Source: Nitriliruptor sp040882055
Lineage (GTDB): Bacteria > Actinomycetota > Nitriliruptoria > Nitriliruptorales > Nitriliruptoraceae
Direction of reading: 5' to 3'
DNA length: 64,000 bases
Assembly (NCBI GenBank): GCA_040882055.1
Contig: JBBECA010000051.1
Location: 1-64,000, forward strand
Program-made: the position numbers and the translations under genes
Part shown: positions 48,646 to 57,506 of the stretch, in pieces
How the letters are laid out: the number at the start of each line of letters is the position of its first letter
Position numbering within the stretch: the first letter of the stretch is position 1
Notes under the pieces: generated by a model
What the model was told of the DNA's origin: nothing
Database searches by the model: none
Seen by the model: the letters and a program-made list of their open reading frames with translations, nothing else

Positions 48646-51177
48646 CTAGAGCGAACCGCTCGACATCGCGTCGTCGAGGTCCTCGGGGCTCCACATCACG
48701 TCACGGGCCTTGCTGCCCTCGTTCGGTCCGACGATGCCGAGCACCTCGAGCTCGTCCATGAGCCGGCCCGCGCGGGCGAACCCGATCCGGAGCTTGCGCT
48801 GCAGCATCGAGGTGGACCCGAGCCCGCTGACCACGACCTGCTCGGCAGCCCGGCGCAGCAACGCTTCGTCGGAGTCGTCGTCGCCCGAACGCTGCGCATC
48901 CACCTGGGCCGCCGCCTCACCATCCTTGGTGACCGCGGGTTCGAACTCGGCCTCGCGTTGCGCCTTGCAGAACCCGACCGCAGCCTCGACCTCGCGCTCG
49001 GTGACCCAACAGCCCTGGAGACGTGACGGCTTGCCCTGCGAGGCGGGCAGGAAGAGCATGTCGCCCTTGCCGACCAGCTTCTCGGCGCCGTTCATGTCGA
49101 TGATCGTGCGCGAGTCGGTCTGGGACGACACCGCCAACGCCAGGCGGGACGGCACGTTGGCCTTGATCAGGCCGGTGATGACGTCGACCGACGGCCGCTG
49201 GGTGGCGAGGACCATGTGGATACCGACCGCGCGGGCCTTCTGGGCGATCCGGCAGATGGCCTCCTCGACGTCCCGCGGGGCGACCAGCATCAGGTCGGCG
49301 AGCTCGTCGATGACGAGGAGGATGTAGGGGAGGCGCTCGGACTCGATCACCGTGCCGTCGGGACCGGGGCGCGGTTCGATCTCGCCCCCGTCGACGGCGT
49401 CGTTGTAGCCGTCGATGTTGCGGTAGCCGAGGGTGGCGAGCAGCTCGTAGCGCTGCTCCATCTCCTTGACGCACCACTGGACGGCGTCCGTGGCGCGGCG
49501 GGGGTCGGTGACGACCTGGGTGAGCAGGTGCGGCGCACCCTCGTAGGGCACCAGCTCGACCCGCTTGGGGTCGATGAGGATCATGCGGACCTGGTCCGGC
49601 CGGGCGCGCATGATGATGGAGGTGATCATCCCGTTGACCGTCACCGATTTCCCGGACCCGGTGGCACCGGAGATGAGCAGGTGCGGCATGGAGGCGAGGT
49701 TGACCATCGCGGGGTTCCCGGCGATGTCCACGCCGAGCGCGACGGTGAGCGGGTGCGGGTCGCGGGCCGCCACGTCGGAACGGAGGATGTCGCCGAGGGT
49801 GATGAGGTCGCGCTGGCGGTTCGGGACCTCGATCCCGATCGCGGACTTGCCCGGGATCGGGGCGACGATGCGCACGTCCGGTGCGGCGAGCGCGTAGGCG
49901 ATGTCGTCGCCCATGTTGGCGACCTTCTTGACCTGCACACCCGGGCCGAGCTCGATCTCGAAGCGGGTGACCGTCGGTCCGCGTGACCAGCGGGCCACCG
50001 TGGCGTCGATGTTGAACTGGCGGAAGGTCTCCTGCAGCGCCTCGACCTGCGCCTCGATCGTGCGACGCGATTCCTTCCCCATGGACCGCCCGGCGGCCAG
50101 CAGATCGAGCCCGGGCAGGCTGTAGTCGGCCCAGCTGCGCACCGGCGCGACCTTCGTGGCCTTCCGCGTCGCGGGGTCGACGGGCATCCGTGCGCGGGTG
50201 ACCGGCGGGTCCGGGGTCTTGCCGGCTTCCCGGTCGGCGTCGCTGAGGCCGTCGACATCGTCCCCCGCGTCGGCGTCGGCGTCGGCGTCGTCCTCGATCG
50301 CCAGCTGCTCCCCGGTCAGCCGCGACAGTGTGGCCCGCACGGGCGTGCCGACCCGGTCGTTCTCGTCCCGATCCTCGATCCGGCGTGTGGCGTTCGGATC
50401 GTCATCACCCGCCGCCGGACCACGCTTCGCGCGCGAGCGGTCGGACGGCTCGGCGTGCTCGTGAGGTTCGGGCCGCAGCCAGTCGACCACCGCCGAGAAG
50501 GGCGTCTTGGTCACGATGAGGGTGCCGAGGAAGAGCAGGGCGACGCACACGGCACCGGCTCCCCAGACCGAGAGCGCGGCGACCAGCGGGGTGGCCACGG
50601 CCCAGCCGAGCAGCCCCGACGCCGGCCACAGCGAGGAGATGCCGTCGGCAGGGGCGGGCGATCCGGCGATCATGTGCCAGCCGCTCAGGGAGCCGAGGCC
50701 GAGCAGCACCGAACCGACCGCGATGCGGCCGATCTCGGGGCTCGGCCGGCCGAGGACCACGAGCAGGCCGAACCAGACGATCAGCGGCGGTACGACGTAG
50801 CCGGCCACACCGAGCAGGCCGCGGGCCACCGCCTCGAGGAAGTCCCCGACCGGTCCACCGGCGCCCGCGTAGAGACCGAGCCCGGCGAGGACACCGAACA
50901 GGATGAGGCAGACGCCGATGACATCCTGCTTCTGTTCGCCGAGGTGGGAGGCGAACGCGCGACCTGCGCGGCCCACCGGTCCCGGACCGGTGCTGCCACC
51001 CCCGGCCGGCCGCGCGCGCGTGCCCTTGGTCGACGCCGGCCGTGTCCCCGCAGCCTTCGAGGATCCGGACCTCGATCCGGAGCTCGACGCAGCCTTCGCC
51101 TTGGGCTTCGTCCCGGGCTTCGACCCGGACCTCGACCCTGGCTTGGCCCGCGAGGGCGTCTTGGTCGTCGTCGCCAC
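48646..51177 (-). CDS. ftsK: DNA translocase FtsK/SpoIIIE
   Basis: An 843-residue DNA pump that clears chromosome DNA from the division septum. A Ser/Lys/Gly-rich basic lead (1-75) is followed by four helices (for example VIGVCLILFGVLAGLGLYAG, VVPPLIVWFGLLVVLG), an acidic linker, and the motor with Walker A GATGSGKSVTVNG and Walker B YILLVIDELADLM. The C-terminal gamma winged helix (EALLRRAAEQVVVSGLGSTSMLQRKLRIGFARAGRLMDELE) reads KOPS-like sites. GTG 51177 is the start with GGAGG nearby. Length and order are normal. Confidence 0.96.
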   Translation of the reverse strand: MATTTKTPSRAKPGSRSGSKPGTKPKAKAASSSGSRSGSSKAAGTRPASTKGTRARPAGGGSTGPGPVGRAGRAFASHLGEQKQDVIGVCLILFGVLAGLGLYAGAGGPVGDFLEAVARGLLGVAGYVVPPLIVWFGLLVVLGRPSPEIGRIAVGSVLLGLGSLSGWHMIAGSPAPADGISSLWPASGLLGWAVATPLVAALSVWGAGAVCVALLFLGTLIVTKTPFSAVVDWLRPEPHEHAEPSDRSRAKRGPAAGDDDPNATRRIEDRDENDRVGTPVRATLSRLTGEQLAIEDDADADADAGDDVDGLSDADREAGKTPDPPVTRARMPVDPATRKATKVAPVRSWADYSLPGLDLLAAGRSMGKESRRTIEAQVEALQETFRQFNIDATVARWSRGPTVTRFEIELGPGVQVKKVANMGDDIAYALAAPDVRIVAPIPGKSAIGIEVPNRQRDLITLGDILRSDVAARDPHPLTVALGVDIAGNPAMVNLASMPHLLISGATGSGKSVTVNGMITSIIMRARPDQVRMILIDPKRVELVPYEGAPHLLTQVVTDPRRATDAVQWCVKEMEQRYELLATLGYRNIDGYNDAVDGGEIEPRPGPDGTVIESERLPYILLVIDELADLMLVAPRDVEEAICRIAQKARAVGIHMVLATQRPSVDVITGLIKANVPSRLALAVSSQTDSRTIIDMNGAEKLVGKGDMLFLPASQGKPSRLQGCWVTEREVEAAVGFCKAQREAEFEPAVTKDGEAAAQVDAQRSGDDDSDEALLRRAAEQVVVSGLGSTSMLQRKLRIGFARAGRLMDELEVLGIVGPNEGSKARDVMWSPEDLDDAMSSGSL

Positions 51178-51251
51178 GCGGCGGACCTCCGACAGGGAGC
51201 ACCACCCTCCGGCCGGAGGGCGCCGTGCCAGGGTACGCGGCGACCGACGCG

Positions 51252-51269
51252 GGTGGAACTACACGCGTG
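51252..51269. promoter_or_regulatory. 18-bp motif shared with the nrdJ upstream region
   Basis: GGTGGAACTACACGCGTG occurs here, 75 bp upstream of ftsK, and identically at 5966-5983, 230 bp upstream of nrdJ. Both copies lie in divergent gaps and in the same orientation to both flanking genes. The core CACGCGTG is a palindrome. Confidence 0.5.
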
Positions 51270-51418
51270 GCCAGGGCGCTTCTCCCCGCGGAACCCGGAC
51301 CGTTCGAAGCCACCCGGCGCCACCGGCCCACGTGGCTGCGCAGCGACGGACCAATCTCGCAGGGGCGAGCCAGCGAACCAGACACTGCAACCCCGACCCC
51401 ACCTACAGGAGCCGAACC

Positions 51419-52174
51419 GTGCGCAAGTCCCTGATCACCCTCGCAGCGACGGGAGCCATGCTGGCTCTCCCCATGTCCGCTTCCGCGCAGACCCCGACCA
51501 CCTTCACCGCCGACCTCAGCCAGGCCAACGACAGCGGCGCCTCCGGGACGGCGACGATCACCGTCGACGGCAACGAGGCGACCGTCCGCGTCGACGGCAA
51601 CGGCTTCTTCGACGGCTTCCCGCACGCCATGCACCTCCACGGCGAGCCGGGCGGCGACAACGTCTGTGGTCCCCTCAACCCGAGCGACTCCGGCTTCGAC
51701 GCCGCTGACGAGGACGGTGACGGCCTCATCAGCGTCGCCGAGGGCGTCCCCGCCTACGGCGGTGTCACGGTCTCGCTGACCACCGAGGGTGACACCTCGG
51801 CCGACAGCGGTCTCGCCGTCGACCGCTTCCCGACCTCGGGGACGCTCGACTACGAACGGACCTTCGAGCTGCCGCAGGACGTGGCCGACAACCTCAGCTC
51901 CTTGCACGTCGTCGTCCACGCGGTTGACCTCGACGACTCCGGTGAGATCGGCGACTTCGGGACCCCGAGCTCGCTCGACCCTGAGCTCGACATCGAAGCC
52001 ACCGTCCCGGCCGCCTGCGGCCAGCTGGTCGCCTCGGCCTCGGGTGGCGTCGCCACCGGCGCCGGCGGGACCGCCGCCGACTCGGGTTCGACCAGCGGCG
52101 CCTTCGCTGCCGGCGCCCTGGGCCTCGCTGCCCTCGGCACCGTCGCCGCCCGTCGCCGCAAGGTGACCGCCTGA
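51419..52174 (+). CDS. Secreted CHRD-domain protein with C-terminal membrane anchor
   Basis: A 251-residue exported protein. A signal peptide (LITLAATGAMLALPMSASAQ) leads into a CHRD-like beta domain (TFTADLSQANDSGASGTATITVDGNEATVRVDGNGFFDGFPHAMHLHG), with clustered His that could bind metal. A Gly/Thr/Ser linker, a hydrophobic segment (GAFAAGALGLAALGTVAA) and an RRRK tail end it: this resembles a cell-wall sorting signal but lacks an LPXTG motif. GTG 51419 follows AGGAG. It begins a likely three-gene unit with a sortase and a cupredoxin. Confidence 0.78.
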   Translation: MRKSLITLAATGAMLALPMSASAQTPTTFTADLSQANDSGASGTATITVDGNEATVRVDGNGFFDGFPHAMHLHGEPGGDNVCGPLNPSDSGFDAADEDGDGLISVAEGVPAYGGVTVSLTTEGDTSADSGLAVDRFPTSGTLDYERTFELPQDVADNLSSLHVVVHAVDLDDSGEIGDFGTPSSLDPELDIEATVPAACGQLVASASGGVATGAGGTAADSGSTSGAFAAGALGLAALGTVAARRRKVTA

Positions 52175-52267
52175 GCACCCGGTGCGGGGCGTCCTCCGGG
52201 GCGCCCCGCACCACCGTTCCACCTCAGACCCCGCAGCACCGTTGCACCGAGACCACGAGGAGCACCC

Positions 52268-53002
52268 GTGCGCCGCCTCCGTCCCCTGCTGGTCCTCGTC
52301 GCCTCCGTGACCCTCATCACCTCGTGCGCGACGAGCTCCGAACCCGCGCAGCCGACCAGCGCCGCGAGCTCGAGCGCCGAGGACGAGCACGCTGACCACG
52401 ACCGCCCCGGGAACGACGACGCCGACGTGCCGTCACCAACCGGTGGCCCCGGCACCACGGACGCCACGTTGCAGCAGATGCTGTCGATGGACCCCGAGGT
52501 GCTGGCGAGCCCCCACGATCACGGCGACGGCCACGACCACGAGGCCCGCGAGCACCCGAACGGCATCGACCCCGAGCGGATCGTCATCCCGGCCATCGAC
52601 GTCGACGCTGACGTGATCGACCTCGGACTCCAGGACGATGGCACCATGGAGGTCCCGAGCGACTTCGCCCAGACCGGCTGGTTCGACCGAGGACCGCAGC
52701 CAGGTCGCGTCGGACCGGCGGTCATCGCCGGCCACGTCGACGACCGGTCCGGACCAGCGGTGTTCTACGACATCGCCGAGCTCGAACCAGGCGACCGCAT
52801 CGAGGTGCACGGCGAGGGTGAGACGGTCGTCTTCGAGGTACGCGAGACCCAGCAGCACCCGAAGGACGACTTCCCGACCGAAGCCGTCTACGGCGGCACG
52901 CCCGGCCCCGAGCTGCGCCTCATCACCTGCTCGGGTGAGTTCGACCGGGATGAGCGCAGCTACCGCGACAACACCATCGTCTTCGCCGAACGCGTCGAGT
53001 GA
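52268..53002 (+). CDS. Class E/F-like sortase, predicted lipoprotein
   Basis: A 244-residue sortase-family transpeptidase. The catalytic residues are His in VIAGHVDD, Cys in RLITCSGEFD and Arg in DERSYRDNTI. The N-terminus MRRLRPLLVLVASVTLITSCAT carries a lipobox-like sequence, so it may be lipid-anchored rather than held by a helix; a long His/Asp-rich linker (DHGDGHDHEAREHP) follows. It would attach wall proteins. Possible substrates include the LPVTG phosphoesterase at 17.9 kb. GTG 52268 follows GAGGAG. Confidence 0.85.
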   Translation: MRRLRPLLVLVASVTLITSCATSSEPAQPTSAASSSAEDEHADHDRPGNDDADVPSPTGGPGTTDATLQQMLSMDPEVLASPHDHGDGHDHEAREHPNGIDPERIVIPAIDVDADVIDLGLQDDGTMEVPSDFAQTGWFDRGPQPGRVGPAVIAGHVDDRSGPAVFYDIAELEPGDRIEVHGEGETVVFEVRETQQHPKDDFPTEAVYGGTPGPELRLITCSGEFDRDERSYRDNTIVFAERVE

Positions 53003-53037
53003 CCGTCCCCACCCCCGCTACGGACCAGGAGCCCACC

Positions 53038-53565
53038 ATGACGGCCCCAACGACCCACCGAGCGACCCGCTGGATCACCGCCGGCGTCTGTGCCCTCGTC
53101 CTCGCCGGCTGCGGCAGCGACGACGGCGCCCCCGTCGAGGACCAGGAGGCCACCGCGGACGCGACGGCCGACGGACCGGACGCTCCCGCGGAGCCCACCG
53201 GCGAGCCCGAGACCCCCGCGGTCCCCGACGCAGCCGACGAGCCCGACACCCCAGCGGAGCTGGAGCCGGAGCCAGCCGACGAGCCGGAGACACCCGCGGA
53301 GCCGGCAGCGGGGACCGAGGTGCTCCTCCGCGATGATGACGGTTTCGTCTTCGAACCCGTGGAGCTCAGCGTCGCGGCAGGCGACACGGTCACCTGGGTG
53401 CACGACGGTCGGATCTCCCACACCGTCACCGCGGACGACGACAGCTTCGAGTCCGGCACCCTCGCCGCCGGCGACACCTTCGAGGTGACCTTCGACGAAC
53501 CGGGCAGCTACCCGTACGCCTGCGACTTCCACAGCTCGATGCGGGGCACCGTCACCGTCTCGTAG
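53038..53565 (+). CDS. Lipoprotein with plastocyanin-like cupredoxin domain
   Basis: A 175-residue lipoprotein (lipobox LVLAGC, Cys25) with a 70-residue Pro/Glu/Ala spacer and a C-terminal blue-copper domain. Copper ligands are His in GRISHTVTAD and Cys, His, Met in YACDFHSSMRG. It may carry electrons outside the membrane or handle copper for the caa3 oxidase; both are inference. ATG 53038 has GGAG six nt upstream; GTG 52999, overlapping the sortase stop, is an alternative in-frame start. A strong hairpin follows the stop. Confidence 0.87.
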   Translation: MTAPTTHRATRWITAGVCALVLAGCGSDDGAPVEDQEATADATADGPDAPAEPTGEPETPAVPDAADEPDTPAELEPEPADEPETPAEPAAGTEVLLRDDDGFVFEPVELSVAAGDTVTWVHDGRISHTVTADDDSFESGTLAAGDTFEVTFDEPGSYPYACDFHSSMRGTVTVS

Positions 53566-53591
53566 CGCCGCAGCCGCGGCGGCTGCGGCGC
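53565..53591. terminator. Bidirectional hairpin between the cupredoxin and rnj genes
   Basis: GCGCCGCAGCC (53565-53575) pairs perfectly with GGCTGCGGCGC (53581-53591) over a 5-nt loop, starting at the last base of the cupredoxin stop and lying 17 bp before the rnj stop. It can serve both convergent genes. Confidence 0.78.
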
Positions 53592-53608
53592 TCGAGGGCC
53601 GTCGCGGC

Positions 53609-55288
53609 CTAGAGGTCGACGACGACCGGCAGGATGAACGGGCGTCGGCCGGTGGTCGACTTCCAGTGGCGACCGAGCGCCTGGGTGACGTGACGCGAGA
53701 TCGCCTGCGGGTCGTCGAACTTCGCCTTGGCGACCCCCGCCAGCTCGGTCTCGACCGCCTTCTTGGCCGCCTCGAGGTGGTCGTCGGCCTTGTCGGCGAA
53801 GACCACACCCTTCTGGGTGACGACCGGCTCACCGACGAGGCCGTCGTTCGGATCGATGGTGACCACGCAGAAGCAGATGCCGTCCTCACCGATGCGGCGA
53901 CGGTCACGGAGCACCGCCGGACCGACGTCGGGCAGCAGACCGTCGATGTAGACGTGGCTGGTCGGGTACGCGTCCGAGCGGGTGACCTTGCCGTCCTGCA
54001 GCAGCACGCTGTCGCCGTCCTCGCACACGATGATGTGCTCGGGCAGGCAGCCGGTGGCCTCGGCGACGTCGCGGTGGGCCGACATGTGGCGGTGCTCACC
54101 GTGGACCGGGACGAAATACTCCGGCTCGACGATGTTGTGGAACAGGATCAGCTCGTCACGGGAGGCGTGGCCGGAGACGTGCACCGGTGAGGTGCCACCG
54201 TGGATGACACGAGCGCCACGCTTGTAGAGGCCGTTGATGTTGCGGAACACGGCCTGCTCGTTGCCCGGGATGAGCGAGCTGGCGAGGATGACCGTGTCGC
54301 CCTCTCCCACCTCGAGCCGGCGGTGCTCGCCGGAGGCCAGCAGCGACAGCGCACTGAACGGCTCACCCTGCGAACCCGTCGAGATGACGATGAGCTCGGA
54401 ACGGTCGTAGCGGTCGACGTCGTGCAGCTCGACCAGGTCCGTCAGATCACCCTCGAGGTAGCCGAGCTCGGCGGCGATGGCCATGTTGCGGACCATCGAG
54501 CGTCCGACGAAGACCGGACGCCGCCCGACCTGACGGGCCGCGTCGAGCACCTGCTGGATGCGGTGGACGTGGCTGGCGAAGGAGGCCACCACGACCAGGC
54601 CGGTGGCCTGCTGGATCTCCTCGCGCAACACGCGTCCGACGGTGCGTTCGGTCGGCACGTGGCCCGGACGGTCGGCGTTGGTGGAGTCGGCGAGCAGCAG
54701 ATCCACGCCCTCGTCCCCGAGCCGGGCGAAGTGGGCCAGGTCGGTCGGGCGACCGTCGATCGGGGTCTGGTCGAGCTTGAAGTCACCGGTGTGGACGATC
54801 ATCCCGTGCGGGGTACGGAAGGCGTAGGCGCACCCGTCCGGGATGGAGTGGCTGACCTGCACCACCTCGGCCTTGAAGGGGCCCTCCTCGACGCTCTCGC
54901 CCGGCTCGACCTCGACGAACTCGGGTCGCTCGAGATCCGGCCACTCCTCGAGGATGGCGTTGACGAACGCGATGGTCAGGCGGGTGCCGAACACCACCGG
55001 GATGTCGGCCTTCGGGTCCTCCTGCAGGTCACGCAGCAGGTAGGGCAGCGCGCCGATGTGGTCGAGGTGGCCGTGGGTGAGGAAGACGGCGCGGACGTCG
55101 CCTGCGCGCGGTTTGATCCAGTTCCAATCGGGCAGGATCAGGTCGACGCCGAGGTGTTCGGCGTCGGGGAACAGCACGCCGCAGTCGACGACCGCGATCT
55201 CGCCGTCGATCTCGATGGTGGCCATGTTGCGGCCGATCTCGCCGAGACCGCCGAGGAAGCTGACGCGTACGGGTGGGGACTTCGCCAT
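53609..55288 (-). CDS. rnj: Ribonuclease J
   Basis: A 559-residue metallo-beta-lactamase/beta-CASP ribonuclease for rRNA maturation and mRNA decay. The metal site is HGHLDH at 72-77, later His in VSHSIPDG and Asp in GDFKLD. The beta-CASP part contains VVASFASHVHRIQQVLD, STGSQGEP and HVSGHASRDEL. ATG 55288 overlaps the dapA stop by one base (TGATG), a dapA-rnj pair common in actinobacteria. Confidence 0.96.
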   Translation of the reverse strand: MAKSPPVRVSFLGGLGEIGRNMATIEIDGEIAVVDCGVLFPDAEHLGVDLILPDWNWIKPRAGDVRAVFLTHGHLDHIGALPYLLRDLQEDPKADIPVVFGTRLTIAFVNAILEEWPDLERPEFVEVEPGESVEEGPFKAEVVQVSHSIPDGCAYAFRTPHGMIVHTGDFKLDQTPIDGRPTDLAHFARLGDEGVDLLLADSTNADRPGHVPTERTVGRVLREEIQQATGLVVVASFASHVHRIQQVLDAARQVGRRPVFVGRSMVRNMAIAAELGYLEGDLTDLVELHDVDRYDRSELIVISTGSQGEPFSALSLLASGEHRRLEVGEGDTVILASSLIPGNEQAVFRNINGLYKRGARVIHGGTSPVHVSGHASRDELILFHNIVEPEYFVPVHGEHRHMSAHRDVAEATGCLPEHIIVCEDGDSVLLQDGKVTRSDAYPTSHVYIDGLLPDVGPAVLRDRRRIGEDGICFCVVTIDPNDGLVGEPVVTQKGVVFADKADDHLEAAKKAVETELAGVAKAKFDDPQAISRHVTQALGRHWKSTTGRRPFILPVVVDL

Positions 55289-56235
55289 CAGGAGGGTGCT
55301 CCGGGGGTGGACGGTGTGGTGGACAGGGACGTGCGGGTCGCTGCGAGGGCGTCGAGGACCGCCTGGGCGACCTCGGGTGAAGCCTCGGCGAGCGGGAGGC
55401 GGACCGGTCCGGCCGGCAATCCGAGGGCGGCCATGGCGGCCTTCAGCGGAGCCGGGGAGGGCTCAGCGAAGAGCGAGCGGTGCAGCGGCAGGCAGGCGAG
55501 GTGCAGCTGCTGCGCCCGTGACGGGTCCGCGGCGAACACCTCGACCATCTCGGCGAGCTCGGGACCGACGAGGTGGGCGGCGACCGACACCACGCCGACG
55601 CCGCCGGAGGCCAGGATCGCGAGGTTGAGCTCGTCGGCGCCGGACCAGATGTCGAAACCGCCGGGCGCGCCCGCCGTGGCGTTCAGGACGTCGCCGGGCT
55701 TGGCCCCGTCACCGGAGGCGTCCTTGACGCCCACGATGTTGTCGACCTCGGCGAGCGAACCCAAGGTGTCCACCTCGATGGCTCGACCGGTCCGCGACGC
55801 GATGTCGTAGAGCACGATCGGCAACGGGGTGGCAGCCGCGACGGTGCGGAAGTGGCGGTCGAGGCCACGCTGGTCGGGCTTGTTGTAGTACGGGGTGACC
55901 ACGAGGAGGCTGTCAGCACCCATCTCGGTGGCGCGCTCGGTCGACCGGATCGCGGTCGCGGTGTCGTTCGAGCCGCTGCCCATCATCACCGTGGCGCGCC
56001 CCTCGACGGCCTCGAGCACCGCCCGCAGCAGCTCCCACGGCTCCTCGCCGATCAGGGTGGGCGACTCACCGGTGGTGCCGTGGACGAGCACCGTGTCGGT
56101 GCCGGAGGTCACGAGGTGATCGGCGACGCGCTGGGCGCCGTCGAGGTCGAGCGCCCCGTCGTCGGTGAACGGGGTGATCATCGCCGTGACGACCCGGCCG
56201 ATCGCGGGGTTCGGGCTACGTGTGGGCAGGGGCAC
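55288..56235 (-). CDS. dapA: 4-hydroxy-tetrahydrodipicolinate synthase
   Basis: A 315-residue enzyme that condenses pyruvate with aspartate semialdehyde in lysine/DAP synthesis. The Schiff-base Lys171 lies in NIVGVKDASGD, Tyr143 in PIVLYDIASR, and GTTGES (53-58) forms the carboxylate site. ATG 56235 fits the family start. The first gene of a dapA-rnj operon; its product feeds the pathway completed by DapF (14.7 kb). Confidence 0.95.
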   Translation of the reverse strand: MPLPTRSPNPAIGRVVTAMITPFTDDGALDLDGAQRVADHLVTSGTDTVLVHGTTGESPTLIGEEPWELLRAVLEAVEGRATVMMGSGSNDTATAIRSTERATEMGADSLLVVTPYYNKPDQRGLDRHFRTVAAATPLPIVLYDIASRTGRAIEVDTLGSLAEVDNIVGVKDASGDGAKPGDVLNATAGAPGGFDIWSGADELNLAILASGGVGVVSVAAHLVGPELAEMVEVFAADPSRAQQLHLACLPLHRSLFAEPSPAPLKAAMAALGLPAGPVRLPLAEASPEVAQAVLDALAATRTSLSTTPSTPGAPS

Positions 56236-56347
56236 GGGTACCTCGGTTGACGGGGACGGGCCGGTGCGCGGGCGCGGGCGCGTGAGCGCGGGCGACGGCG
56301 AGGTTCGGTACCCGGGGACGTCGCACGAGCGGGCGACCGAACGGGCC

Positions 56348-56354
56348 TATCCTA
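56348..56354. promoter_or_regulatory. Possible overlapping -10 elements for dapA and the Dabb gene
   Basis: TATCCT on the plus strand (56348-56353) and TAGGAT on the minus strand (56354-56349) overlap in the 216-bp gap between divergent dapA (start 56235) and the gene at 56452. Both fit TANNNT. No other feature was recognised in this gap. Confidence 0.3.
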
Positions 56355-56451
56355 CGCCAGAGCCCCGCGCTCCGACCCGTGGCCACCCGTCGGTGCCGTC
56401 CGGCACCCGTGGCCGACCACCGCCCGTGCGCGCACCGCCGAGGAGTCCCCC

Positions 56452-56751
56452 GTGATCTGGCACATCGTCCGCTTCGAGCTCGGGACCTACGACGATGAGG
56501 TGCGGCGCGGCTTCGAGCGTCAGCTCGAGGACCTGGTCGGGCTGGACGGGGTGGCGTTCCTGCGCGTCGGCCGGGACGTGAACGACCCGGCCATCACCGG
56601 CCTCGTGGTGGGCCTCGCCGACGCCGCCGCGCTGACCGCCTACCGCGAGCACCCGGACCACCAGCCGGTCCTCGACCGCATCCGCGAGCTCGACATCCCG
56701 CGGGTCGCGCTCGACATCGAGTCCGACGACGACCCGGGATCGCTGGCGTGA
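56452..56751 (+). CDS. Dabb (stress-responsive alpha/beta barrel) domain protein
   Basis: A 99-residue protein resembling the Dabb family of ferredoxin-like dimeric alpha/beta barrels (IWHIVRFELGTYDDEVRRGFERQLEDLVGLDGV, then GLVVGLADAAALTAYREHPDHQPVLDRIREL). Such proteins have varied small-molecule or stress roles, and no catalytic residue is evident. GTG 56452 follows GAGGAG. It overlaps the next gene by GTGA. Confidence 0.78.
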   Translation: MIWHIVRFELGTYDDEVRRGFERQLEDLVGLDGVAFLRVGRDVNDPAITGLVVGLADAAALTAYREHPDHQPVLDRIRELDIPRVALDIESDDDPGSLA

Positions 56752-57506
56752 TCGCCCTCTCCCCCGTCATCGCCCACGCTGGCGAGGGCGCGACCTGGCA
56801 GGCCCTGTTGGTGGTCGCGGCGCTCGGCGTGCTCGTCGTGCTGGCGCTGGTCATCGTCGGGCGTGTGCGGATGGAGCAGGGCGACGACCTCGTGCTGCCC
56901 CTGGCCGGCGTGGCCATCGCGTCGTCGCTGGCACCGCTCGGATCGGTCCTCCTCTCGGACTGGGTCGGCTGGGCCTTCCCCGCCGGGGTCGTGGCGCTGC
57001 TCGCGCTCGTCGCCGCGGCGCTGACCCCGTTCGACCTCGCCCCGTCGAACCCCTCGACGTACGGGGTGATCGCCGTGGCGGCCATCGCTGCGGTGGCGCT
57101 CTACGGGCCCATCACCCTCGCCTGGCACCCGCCACCGGACTTCCTCCCCCTGGCCGACGACGTCGAGGTGACCATCACCTCGCCGTCCGAGGGCGCGGAC
57201 GTCACCGCCGGGGAGGTGCTGGTGACGGTGACCATCTCGGGCGGCTCGGTGCAGCCGGAGCTGCTCGCGGCCGATCAGGTACCCACCGACCCCGAGGAGG
57301 CCGGTCAGCTCGCTGTCGCGGTGGACGGCCAGGTCGTGACGCCGGAGTTCGCCGAGGGTTGCACGGTGAGCTCGCCGTGCGACGAGGTGAGCTTCCCGGT
57401 CGAGGTCGAACCCGGCGAGCGCATCATCGCGGTCGAGTACCGCCGCGGGGACGGCGTGCCGATGACACCGCTGGTCACCGACCGGGTGGCCTTCACCGCC
57501 AGCTGA
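56748..57506 (+). CDS. Hypothetical membrane protein with extracytoplasmic beta domain
   Basis: A 252-residue protein of unknown function with four membrane helices (WQALLVVAALGVLVVLALVIVG; LPLAGVAIASSLAPLGSVL; GWAFPAGVVALLALVAAAL; YGVIAVAAIAAVALYGPITLAW) and a C-terminal domain of about 115 residues (EVTITSPSEGADVTAGEVLVTVTISGG ... RIIAVEYRRGDG) that looks like an Ig-like fold with one Cys pair (CTVSSPCDE). GTG start overlaps the Dabb gene stop, so the two are coupled. Confidence 0.6.
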   Translation: MIALSPVIAHAGEGATWQALLVVAALGVLVVLALVIVGRVRMEQGDDLVLPLAGVAIASSLAPLGSVLLSDWVGWAFPAGVVALLALVAAALTPFDLAPSNPSTYGVIAVAAIAAVALYGPITLAWHPPPDFLPLADDVEVTITSPSEGADVTAGEVLVTVTISGGSVQPELLAADQVPTDPEEAGQLAVAVDGQVVTPEFAEGCTVSSPCDEVSFPVEVEPGERIIAVEYRRGDGVPMTPLVTDRVAFTAS

